Assembly: GCA_037447605.1 (NCBI GenBank)
Contig: CM074805.1
Location: 3,775,320-3,839,319, forward strand
Origin: Zygnema circumcarinatum
Lineage: Eukaryota; Streptophyta; Zygnematophyceae; Zygnematales; Zygnemataceae
DNA: 64,000 bases
Reading direction: 5' to 3'
A program made the translations under genes and the position numbers. The notes under the pieces were generated by a model. That model saw only the letters and a list, made by a program, of their open reading frames with translations. It was not told where the DNA came from and searched no databases. Positions 55,454 to 64,000 of this stretch are shown piece by piece; the stretch's first letter is position 1; every line of letters begins with the position of its first letter.

Positions 55454-58400
55454 TTACACTCCGCGCCATGTGCATTTACTGCGAATAAACTTTGTAAGTT
55501 TGGCGTTTCTTCTGCTCGAACATACCACATTGGACCATGTGCGGATTTCAAAAGCGTTGTCCCAACAACCGGTGAGGCATATGATCGTATTTATCGTTTC
55601 ATTCTCTGCAAAGAAACACATCGAACGCATTAGCAGCCAACTACTTTACAAAGGTCAGGATGGGGACCACGGGATTAAAGAATATGCAGGTTCCACGAGA
55701 AGCAGAACGGGTATGGAAAGGTGGGGAAGGAAGGAAGGAACGAATAACGGTAGGGGAAATCCAGAAACGGATGTGGCAGCAGAAGGCAAGCGTGAAGAGA
55801 AGGATGGTAGAAAAAAGAGAAAGGGTATAGAGAGAGGGGACACGATGAAATGGAAAATGCCAATGGCGGAGCAAAAGAGCGTGCACATGAAAGACTAAAG
55901 GGGGGAAAGAGGAAGGAAAAGAAGTGGTGGAGGAATCATGTAGGGAGACAGAGGAAGAAAACGAGCCTTCTTGAGGCAGAGTCTAACCTTGCCAGAGCTC
56001 AAGGAAGCAATCATAGCCCAGCGAATCAAACCACTGCACCACGTCTTGGAGGCGAAACTCCTCCCAGCGCCCAATAGAGTGGTACTCGAACACCACCAGT
56101 TCAATTTGATGCGCTTTGAGGGCCCGTTCAGAGCCAAACAGCACCAAGGGATCGTGCCTGCAAAAGATTCCGGTCTTGAATCTAGAATTTATAAATTTAG
56201 AAGTCAACAGGGTTGCTGCAACATGTACTGCCCAAAACTATGCGCATATATTGTCCCAAGCCTATGATGTTTTTAAAACTGACAATTGGGGAGCCACTAT
56301 CGTTCCACTGTGCTCTGGCATGCATCCAAACATTATGAGGAGAGAGGAGGGTGGGGGAGAGAAGGGACAGGGGAGGGGGAATGGGGAGAGAGGGGGCGGG
56401 GGCAGGGGGGAGGGGGGAGGTGGGGAGCGGAGGGGAGAGAGGGAGTGGAGGGAAAGGGGAGTGGGGGAAGGGGAAGGGGGGGGAGGGGAAAGGGTGAGAG
56501 GGGGACAGGAGCTGGGGTAGGGGGAGGGGAGAAGGGGAGATGGGAGGGAAGGGGAGAGGGAGAGCAGGGAGCGGGGAAGGGGACTGTGGGAGGGAGGGCT
56601 GGGGGGATACATGTGCTGTGCTCATATATTGTCCCAAGAGCCACTATGGTTTCACTGTCCTCTCACATGCAGCCAAGCATCATGCATCATCGTGAACTAA
56701 CATGGATGCCCCAAGTTCATGTTTTAATCTCAAGAGGAACTGATAAATTACGGCGGACATGAATTCATGAAGTTAGTGCCTTAAGCCCATCAACACTATC
56801 TCCTTCATTCTCACTTAACCACAAGTCTACGACCACGTCCTCACCCCACAAGTGCTGAGATATGAGGGCATACCCTTCAGTGTCAATCATGAGGTGGTGG
56901 ATGTGTTCAATTCTGTGCTCCTCCATGAACTCGTCCACTGTGAAGATGCGAACATCCACAGTACTTTGTCCAGCGTCTCCTACCATAGACCTTGTGTAAC
57001 CCAACCTAATGGCCGGAGATCGCCCACAAAGAGCTTCAGAGACTTCCCCCTCCTCAACACATATGAACAAAAACAATAAACGTAGTGACAATCTAATAAG
57101 CAATGTAAATAGTTAGAAAATAGACGTCTAGCAAACAAGTGAGCCGTACGATGTGACAGGGAAGGCCACAACTCCGCTGACATTGGCGGCTGCAGCGTTC
57201 AGAAGAGTCATTCTCCCATATTCGGACCACACCTGAAACCCTCTTCTCCTTCGCCTCTTAAAGACTGAACCCTCTCCCCCCTCCCCCTTCCCCCGTCCCC
57301 CCTCCCCCCCAGTTCCCCCTCCCCTCCCTTCCCTCTCCTTCGACCACCCATCCTGATTGATGCAGATCTACTTCAAGAGCGCAGAATAACCGCACCTTAA
57401 ATTCCAAAAGAAGCTTGAAATTTGTGATGCTGGGCTCCAGTGCGTATATGTGGACCCCCCGAACCGGCCCCCGAGTCCTTAAAAGGCCTAAAATCACACC
57501 CCAGAAGGCATATTAAAGCAAACCCGAGTCTGCCAGGTAGCCAAACAAAAGAAAATGGAATTTTGTACCTTTAGTCACTCACTGGACTTTGAGCCAAAAT
57601 CGCCTCCTTTTGCGGCCCAAAGAAAACTTCAAATCTGTGAAGAAAACCTAGAGAAGGAAACATCCGCTCAGGCACCTGTAGATGTTGATGGTTCTACTTC
57701 GCAATCCCCACAAGTCCCGCAAAGGTTGCTTGCTGCTTCACCCGTCGGCTCTTCATACTTTTGCATGAGGTAACTCCCCCACTCTCTTGGGCCCTTTGAG
57801 TTGGTTAAATTCCAAGCGTCTAACCATGCGACGAGGTTATAACCTGCATAGAAAAGTACTCAAAACATCACTAAAGAATGTACCATGCATGAATTCAGCA
57901 TTGCGTTTTCTGTAACATGGGTTTTTGCCCAGTCACCTTTGTTGGCTCCAATGTTGACGAAAGTGAGTAACTGCTCCGATGGGTCCCATATTGTCCTTAG
58001 GTACGATTCGAGGCCCGCCTGATGCCCACAGCCGATGTAACTGCCTCTTCTTATCCGAAAATATCCGGTACCTTCGCAAAGTGTGTTAAAAGCCTCCACC
58101 TGTTTGATTCGTTTTTCATTCGAGCACACTTCGGAAGGAAGCTCATCTTCACGCAGCAAAGGCAAAGCGGAGAGAAAAAAACAACGAGAAACAAGAAGCC
58201 AGAATTGAGCAGTCCGTTTATCCAAGCCACAATTGTTGAGATAACAAGAGAGAGAGTGTGCCGAGAGAACATCAATTGTGAAGCATGAACTTCAATGAGT
58301 TATAGGATTGCACTCTGCTGTCAGAATTTTTTCTTGGATGTGTCTTTGAGCCACAGGAAAACAGGTTGACGCAGTTTCCAACGGTTGCTTCACTCCCAAG

Positions 58401-58904
58401 GACAATGAGAAGCTTAGAATGAAGAGGGAGAGAGTTTGCCACTAACACTACTAATGATGTTTGGTATCGGAGGAATCCGAGCACCGTCGTCAGGTTATTA
58501 AAACACAAGAAATCAGCAGCTTGCCCAAACTTCATGAATGTAAAAATCAGCGCCAAAATGAGCGCATCTGAGTGAAACGCTTACCACGTTGTCAAGTTGC
58601 AAGCCATAGAACACCGTCCAGTTCCAATTCAAACGGTAGAACAGAACGCAACAATCATACATAGAACACAAATATTCCGCATTGCATCCATACCCTGCAG
58701 TATCTCTTCTTGCGTAACCGCCAACGGAGGGCGTTCCATGGAGTCCTGCTGCGCGTTCCGTTGGCAGAAATTGAACTGAGGGATTCCCTGTTTGGTGTTG
58801 CGGAGGAGCAGCACGACGGCGGCGGAGGAGAGGATGAGGCCCGTCCATAGGAAGATGAGAACCTTCTGGTAGGAAAAACGTCCGCTTTCTGTTGGGAGGC
58901 TCAT
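55454..58904 (-). CDS. FkbM-family methyltransferase-like protein with N-terminal membrane anchor, 8 exons
   Basis: FkbM-fold enzymes are SAM-dependent O-methyltransferases; eukaryotic anchored forms are mostly uncharacterised. Exons: 58904-58694, 58146-57937, 57843-57676, 57487-57396, 57232-57158 (end uncertain), 57052-56874, 56157-55988, 55605-55454; about 418 residues. The N terminus MSLPTESGRFSYQK is followed by one hydrophobic segment (VLIFLWTGLILSSAAVVLLL), giving a type II (Golgi-like) anchor. FkbM motifs: LTFVNIGANKG, IYALEPSITNFKLL, FTVDEFMEEHRIEHIHHLMI then DTEG, QIELVVFEYHSIGRW, LTGCWDNAFEIRTWSNVVC. Between the GANKG and EPS motifs a 55-residue insert carries CGTCGDC. Intron 6 contains a long G/A tract. 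The start is the ATG just before the anchor; the frame is open further upstream through a CT-rich leader. Confidence 0.85.
56338..56606. repeat. Long G/A-only polypurine tract in FkbM intron 6
   Basis: About 270 bases consist almost only of G and A on the plus strand, with many GGGGAGGGGA-type runs that could support G-quadruplex or triplex structure. It lies between exons ending at 56874 and starting at 56157. A weaker similar tract lies in the 5' leader (58,910-59,110). Confidence 0.85.
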
Positions 58905-60690
58905 TGAGACGGGGAGGGAGGGTGAAAGGAGGGGAGGGAGAGGAAGGAGAAAAGAGAGAGACAGAGGAGAGGGTTGGTGGAGACAAAGGGTTAGAGAGGG
59001 TTGGAAAGAGAGGGAGGAGAGTGGTGGGGGAGATAGGAGAGGGGGTGGGAGAGGGAGAGAGGATGGGGAGGGAGGGAGGCCGGAGGGAGAGCGTGGTGGG
59101 AGAGAGATCATTGTTCGTGCGTGGGAGAGGGCGACGCGCGCCGATTGGCCCGGGCGGGGAGCAGTCCAAAACGCGCCGCCGGCTCCTCTCCAGTACACGA
59201 AATCCAATCGGCGCTCGCCACGTGGCCAGACATGTCAGTACTGTACAGTAGGCGCAAAATTTGCTGCATGCTGCGATCGGTGGCTGTGAGGTGACGTGGC
59301 ATAAGGACCGTCAGCGTGGCATCGAGACGGAGCGGAACTGCCACGTGACTGTGCACGATTGGTTAATGGAATCAAAGTTTTTTACATACGTGGCATCCAA
59401 GTCGGTGCCACGCCGGCTCCTGATGGGATGAGGCCGCGAAACGACAAGAAACAGTGACGTATGACTGTGTCACTCGCGCGTGTGGGATGCCGGTAGGTTG
59501 ACTGCCGTTTCCGACCGTAACCGCTTTGAGTTGTACTGTCGCCAGCCGTGGAAAGGTGGTGCGACTATTCGTAAAGGCCAATGGAAACGCACCACGCAGT
59601 CAACCTTACTTTTCAAGGGCTTGGGGCTGTGAGCCTAGTGGAATGACGTGGCATATGTGCATGGTATGGTGACGTGACACGTGAACCTTTGTACGTGACG
59701 TGACACAATCCCTAGTCGATCCAAGCCGGGTGACGTGGCACGTGCGCCTTTCCAGATGAGGTGTCGCATTAGCCTCCGCTGTTGATGTGCGTTGTGCGCG
59801 CATCCGGGTAACGTCGCCACTACGGCGACTTGAGTCACGTTACGTCATGTCACTGAATAGGCCTTCCCGACAGCCTGAAGCGTGACGTGACGAATGGTCG
59901 AGGAGCGGTCTAGACAGATGGGGAACTTTCATTGAACTCGCGATGGCGAGGCCATCAAATGTACATGGGACAAAAGCAAAATGTGGAACCCGAGACACGT
60001 GACAAGTGAGGCAGGCAGGCAGTGCCAAGCAGGGCTCCTGCCGTATGTATATTATGTATGTATATATGTATGTATGTATGAATGCATGTATGTGTGCATG
60101 GCGTCTAATTCGTTACAAAACCTATTTCCGAGTCTCATTTTCATTTCAAGTTTGTTGTTTTCTTCTTCTTCTCTGACAATCCAATTCAAAGATGGGCTCC
60201 TTCGGGAGCACATCCCGATTTCAACCCTTGAATGTCCGGCATCATATCTTGTTAAGCCTACCGATAAAATAGACGACAATAGTGAAGATTTGGTCAGGCG
60301 ATTATTACCAAACTAGCCAACCTCGTCTGATGGCGCTACTCTCCGCCGAACCAGCTCTAATCTTTGCTTAGACTGCACTCTCTAAACACCTTCAACAAAA
60401 AAAAAACAAAAAAGTGGGGGGGGCACCGCCAACTTTACCGCTACCTCGTCCCCCCCCATCGAGACAATGCTTACGTGCTGCTTCAATCTCATCCAATCCT
60501 TCTTACAATAGGAAGTCCTGCACCTACGCCTATCTGCGTTATGGTCGCTCCATACAATAAAACACAACAAAAAATATGCGTCACTTTCTCCTCCCCTTTG
60601 TAACGGCCTTGTGATGAGATCTGGACCTACTCGCACCCCTTCAAGAGCTACTCGACATTGCCGTATGTACATTCGAGAGCAAGTAAGTGA
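58905..60690. promoter_or_regulatory. Upstream region of FkbM gene with very dense ACGT-core boxes; dispersed element copy F
   Basis: After a purine-rich leader, 59,210-59,890 contains at least ten ACGT words: GCCACGTGGC (59,217), GTGACGTGGC (59,291), TGCCACGTGAC, TACGTGGCAT, ATGACGTGGCAT, GTGACGTGACACGTG, GTACGTGACGTG, TGACGTGGCACGTG and TTACGTCATGTCAC. Copy F of the dispersed element is at 59,923-59,985. A (TATG)n tract lies at 60,040-60,100. The rest to 60.69 kb shows no gene. Confidence 0.55.
59923..59985 (+). repeat. Dispersed element copy F
   Basis: Near-identical to the first 65 bases of copy A: AACTTTCATTGAACTCGCG, ATGGCGAGGCCATC, AAATGTACATGG, AAAGCAAAATGTGGAACC. Confidence 0.8.
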
Positions 60691-61491
60691 TCACGACCGG
60701 TACATCCCTTGAGAAGGAGGTGGCGCCGGTGCTTTAGCCAAATTTTGAAAAAGTGCCACGTTTCCGTTGTATGCTGCAGCACAAATGGGCGGAAAAGCGT
60801 TAGAGAAAGAGAGGAAGGAGAGGGAGAGAGGGAGGGAGAGAGGGAGGGAGAGGAGGGACGGAGGGAGGACGGGAGGGAGGGCTGACTTATGGAGGGGTCC
60901 CAGCCGCGGTTCTTGAGTTCGCGCGTCTCCTGGCAGACGGCGCAGGGCCAGCAGAAGAGGTGCACGCAGAGGTCCGGGCAGGGCTGCGGTGGGAGGAGGT
61001 ACTTGTGGCGCAGGCGCGTGCGGTAGCTGCACGTGTACAGGCAGCCCAGGAGGCACAGGTCCTGCATCACGTACCACACCACGCCCGCCGTCGCGCATCC
61101 TGCGCACCGCCCCGTGCCACGCACTGTTAGGACAGTTAGGGTTTCAAGATGGGGTGACAATGGGAAGTAGAGAGCAGGCGTTGGGGGATAGCAGCAAGGG
61201 GAGCACTCACCTGTGTAGCCGTCGCTGATGAGCTCAGCGTTCTGTCCCACCATGACGCAAGGGCAGATGAGAGTGCAGCAACCTGCGGGAAGGGGGGGTG
61301 GCTTAGGTCAGTGCGGGGGACTGAAGAGAAAGGGTGGAGGGGAGAGAGGGCAGAGAGAAGGAGAGATAGGGGGTGCGACGCTCACAGGAGTCACAGTCCT
61401 CAAGGCAGCCGAACAGGCCAGTGGTCCATGCGCCCGTCGGCCGCGTGCTCCACGCTGGCTGAGGAGGGTACATGTACGAGCTGCTCGCCAT
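60691..61491 (-). CDS. PLAC8 cysteine-rich family protein (PCR/FW2.2-like), 4 exons
   Basis: PLAC8 proteins are small, cysteine-rich, membrane-associated proteins. Plant members (PCR, FW2.2/CNR) affect metal transport or organ size. Exons: 61491-61386, 61282-61211, 61099-60887, 60773-60691; 157 residues. The N terminus MASSSYMYPPQPAWSTRP is followed by WTTGLFGCLEDCDSC, then CCCTLICPCVMVGQNAEL, a hydrophobic stretch around TAGVVWYVMQDLCLLGCLYT, CSYRTRLRHKYLL, and LCVHLFCWPCAVCQETRELK with NRGWDPSI. The tail APPPSQGMYRS matches plant members. If the last intron (donor GTCAGC) is not removed, the frame instead runs into a Ser/Pro-rich extension, so the splice matters. A TTAGGGTTT motif lies in intron 2. 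Which PLAC8 subfamily function applies is unknown. Confidence 0.92.
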
Positions 61492-62190
61492 GGCGTCTGG
61501 GGCTTGTGTTAGGGAGGGAAAAATGAAGGCAAGAGTGGGAGAGGGCAGAGAGAGAAAGAGGCGAAATGTAAGAGGCGGAGGAGAGAGGGAGAGGGGAGTG
61601 ATGGAGGGTGTGGTAGCAGCGAGGGGAGGGGGGAGGGAGAGGCGCGGGGAGGTGCCCGCCCGCCCGAGCGGAGGCGGAGAAGAAAGGAGGCGCCGCCGCG
61701 AGGACGTGGGGGGGGGCCCCATGTTCGCGCCAGCGCGGCTGCCACGTGGCAGAGGCCTCGCCCTCGGCACGCTTTGGAGGGCTGCGCGCGAGCGGGCCGC
61801 AGCCAATGGGCGCGCGGGAATGGCGTGACATGGCAGCTGGGGCCTGCTACGGGCACATGTCACATAGGACCGCCGACATTCGTACAGTCGCAGGAGTGTC
61901 TGACGTGGCGGTGCAGGATTGGTTCCAAGGAAGTCGGGCCAGGTTAACGGACGCTATCTGCCGTACATACGTTGTGTCGTGTAGGGAGTCAGTAGGGACG
62001 ATGGGTGACCCATGTTGAGGTATGGCATGGCATGGCATGGGATGCCATGGCGTGGGATGGGAGCCATCCCATCGGTGGAGGCCCTAAGGCTTTGGGGAAG
62101 GGTCGTTGCACAACAGCTTGGTTCATGCTTTGGGCACGGGCACACAATGCGAAGGAAATTCCCAGACAACTTTGCACAGTTCGGACCAGT
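61492..62190. promoter_or_regulatory. PLAC8 upstream island with G-boxes and TGGCA repeats
   Basis: A purine-rich leader (61,505-61,680) passes into a GC-rich part with TGCCACGTGGCAG (61,740) and CTGACGTGGCGG (61,900), then CGTACATACG (61,965) and a GGCAT/GGCATGG run (62,021-62,046). Stop-free frames are compositional. No gene is supported. Confidence 0.5.
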
Positions 62191-62880
62191 GAATCGGCAA
62201 CCATTGGACAACCATTGGATGGCAATGGTTGGACGTCTACTGGTTGGCAACCAGTCGAATGGTTGTTTCGGTCCGCAACCACTGGTTGGCAACCAGTCGA
62301 CTGGTTTGGAACCAGTGGATGCCACTGGTTGGCAACCAGTCGAATGGTTGTTTCGATCCGGCGGCACTGGTTGGCAACCAGTCGAATGGTTATATCCATT
62401 AAATCAAATGGTTGGCAACCATTAAATCACTAGTTGTAGCGAACTGAACGCTACAGCTACCAAAATGCCGTCGGCGTTTCGGAGAAAACTATTACGGTTC
62501 GGCCGTACAGAATACCCGTACAACCGTACGACTCGAATGTACGGACCCGTACACATTTGTACGCATCAGGCTTGTTACACTAGTTGTCAACGGTTGGCAA
62601 CTCACCAAAAAACACATACGACCCATTTTTGCAAAAAGGCATAATTTCAGAAATTCAATGGTTGCCAACCATTGGATCACCGGTTCCGAACCAGTCGAAT
62701 GGTTGTTTCAGTCCTGCGCCACTGGTTCGCAACCAGTCGAATGGTTTCCAACCAGTGGATGCTACTGGTTGGCAACCATTCGACTGGTTGCCAACCAGTG
62801 GCATCCACTGGTTCCAAACCAGTCGAATGGTTGTTTCGGTCCGCAACCACTGGTTGCCAACCAGTCGACTGGTTTGTCTA
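62191..62880. repeat. Palindromic ACTGGTTGGCAACCAGT repeat arrays (two blocks)
   Basis: Block 1 (about 62,191-62,425) and block 2 (about 62,590-62,880) are built of 40-50-base units with the odd palindrome ACTGGTTGGCAACCAGT or ACTGGTTGCCAACCAGT, CGAATGGTTGTTTCGGTCCG, and ACCATTGGA variants in both orientations. Between them are CCGTAC-type motifs (62,505-62,560). Frames across them are repeats, not genes. Confidence 0.8.
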
Positions 62881-63260
62881 ATGGTCCGATCTGTGCAACT
62901 TTGCCAAGCCAACATGGGCGAGGATGCATGGCAGAAAGAGGCTCCAGTTCTGGCCTTGTCAATAGACCGGGGCCACAACTTCCATTGACGACTTCAAAGT
63001 GGAGCACACATAATTCTTTATGGTGAAAGTTGAATTCAAGCATCCTCCACAGCACTGCCCGCTGTACAAGTTATATCCTTTCAAAGGCGGGGGCACTGCA
63101 ACCCCCTAAATTTGTAACATATTAATCAGTCAATCACTTACGATATAGCTAAGAATCGAAAAATAAAAGGTGATATGTGAGGCGAATTCGCTATCTATAA
63201 GCAATGGTCGGAAATTGTAGTACATAACGGTGGGCCACGGGCTGCCAGAGGAGCACGGCT
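62881..63260. other. Flank between palindromic repeats and LRR gene
   Basis: Probably the 3' UTR of the LRR gene plus intergenic DNA. Nothing else is supported. Confidence 0.4.
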
Positions 63261-63985
63261 TCACTTGTAGTCCACTCCGTCATCCAAATTTTTGGACCCC
63301 ATCATCACATTGCCCGCCAGCTGCTTATCCACTTTTTCCTTTCGCCGTCTCTCAAATGCGATGTATCCCTCCATCTGGTTTTGAACAAAAGCAAGAGCAA
63401 GAGAGTGAGAGGGAGGGGGGAGAGATGAAGAGAGCGGGAGAGAGAGAGAGATAGAATTTTGGTACGAGCACTCAACGGTAAAAAGAAACTAAGCTGCATC
63501 CTTGGCCAACGTGTAGACTGGGGAAACAGACGGATTCAAACTCTCCGGTGAAAGAGTGTGGTGGAGAGAAGGCGTTAGCCACAGGAAGGTTGGAAGGGAG
63601 CAGATGCACCTGCTCGAGATCCTCGCGTGAAAACGGGTTTCTATGCAATGACAGAGTTTGAAGAGCAGCACATTCCTCCAACAATAGGCGAGGAAGCTGT
63701 CCAAGCCACGATTGCCACACTCTTTAACGGAACTGAACAAAAATCCCCTGTTTTTCTGCGCTAAACTTTGAATATAGGCACTAGCAATTGAGCTTACAAA
63801 ATGCGAGGCAAACTTTAATGCATCAATCATGTAAGGTAAGTATACAACTTTGCACAAGCCTTTCAATGGTTGCATTTAAAACAAGGTGTTGATCCATACC
63901 TTGCTGATACTGTTTCCATCCAACAGGAGGGTTTTCAGTTGTTTTAATCTACAGATGGAGTCAGGGAGCTCCGAGATGGCGTTAT
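63261..63985 (-). CDS. Leucine-rich-repeat protein, 3' part (gene continues beyond right edge)
   Basis: Three min-strand exons: 63985-63900, 63696-63610 and 63374-63261 (stop TGA), all in compatible phases. They read NAISELPDSICRLKQLKTLL and LDGNSISK, then LPRLLLEECAALQTLSLHRN and PFSREDLEQ, then MEGYIAFERRRKEKVDKQLA and GNVMMGSKNLDDGVDYK. The last exon matches the conserved C terminus of small plant/animal LRR proteins of the LRRC57 / At2g30105 type (FxxRRxxKxxKQ...VMxGSxxLDxGVD). LRRs mediate protein binding; the specific role is not known. The 5' exons lie outside the window. Confidence 0.85.
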
Positions 63986-64000
63986 CTGCACATGTGCATG

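Noticed and set aside
56197-56637. Proline/serine-rich minus-strand frames of 100-146 codons
   Set aside because: Direct translation of the polypurine/polypyrimidine tract inside the FkbM intron.
62191-62880. CRISPR-like array appearance
   Set aside because: Units are palindromic, variable in spacing and lack unique spacers; the setting is a eukaryotic nuclear genome.
62005-63026. Several 100-140-codon frames full of VGNQS/GWQPV repeats
   Set aside because: They translate the palindromic GGTTGGCAACC DNA repeat in different frames and both strands; not protein repeats under selection.

Overview
This is nuclear DNA from a photosynthetic eukaryote, most likely a green plant of the streptophyte line (a streptophyte alga or non-seed plant). 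The reasons are: genes split by GT-AG introns of about 50-750 bases; a plant-type fimbrin; a Hub1/UBL5 protein ending LELYYN; a SufS-type cysteine desulfurase with a plastid-transit-like N terminus; a PLAC8 protein and an LRR protein of plant form; and AAACCCTAA telo-boxes close to several start codons. No prokaryotic operon, virus, rRNA or CRISPR array is visible. All exon models were read by eye from splice signals, frame continuity and family motifs, with no transcript evidence.

Layout: (1) a partial acidic protein gene running off the left edge (minus, 739 to 1); (2) a GC-rich island and an inverted pair of a dispersed repeat (2.09-2.42 kb); (3) fimbrin, 14 exons (minus, 9396-3892); (4) tRNA-Gly(CCC) (9699-9769); (5) an unrecognised spliced gene (minus, about 12.1-10.66 kb); (6) a cationic amino acid transporter (plus, 13420-16633); (7) UBL5/Hub1 (plus, 17797-18018); (8) a very long gene joining a BtuF-like cobalamin/siderophore-binding domain to an asparagine-synthase-like PP-loop domain (plus, 20825-27192); (9) ribosomal protein eL29 (minus, 30202-29106), head to head with (10) a PRMT1-type arginine methyltransferase containing an 11-base microexon (plus, 31781-35973); (11) MOCS3/UBA4 (minus, 41096-36792); (12) an ankyrin-repeat gene (minus, 48688-42353); (13) SufS/NFS2 (minus, 53785-50952); (14) an FkbM-fold methyltransferase with an N-terminal membrane anchor (minus, 58904-55454); (15) a PLAC8 cysteine-rich protein (minus, 61491-60691); (16) the 3' end of an LRR gene (minus, 63985-63261, continuing beyond the window).

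Most gene starts sit in or beside GC-rich islands that carry ACGT-core boxes (CCACGTGG, TGACGTGGC), CCGTACGG palindromes, RY (CATGCATG) clusters, (GGCA)n or (CT)n tracts, and sometimes telo-boxes. A roughly 130-base dispersed element built around ATGGCGAGGCCAT occurs six times. A palindromic TTGGCAACC-type repeat occurs near both ends of the window.

Functionally most genes are housekeeping (actin bundling, translation, splicing modifier, protein methylation, sulfur transfer). MOCS3/UBA4 and SufS both handle persulfide sulfur, in the cytosol and plastid respectively. The most unusual gene is the BtuF/asparagine-synthase fusion, which carries an altered PP-loop and a zinc-ribbon-like cysteine set.
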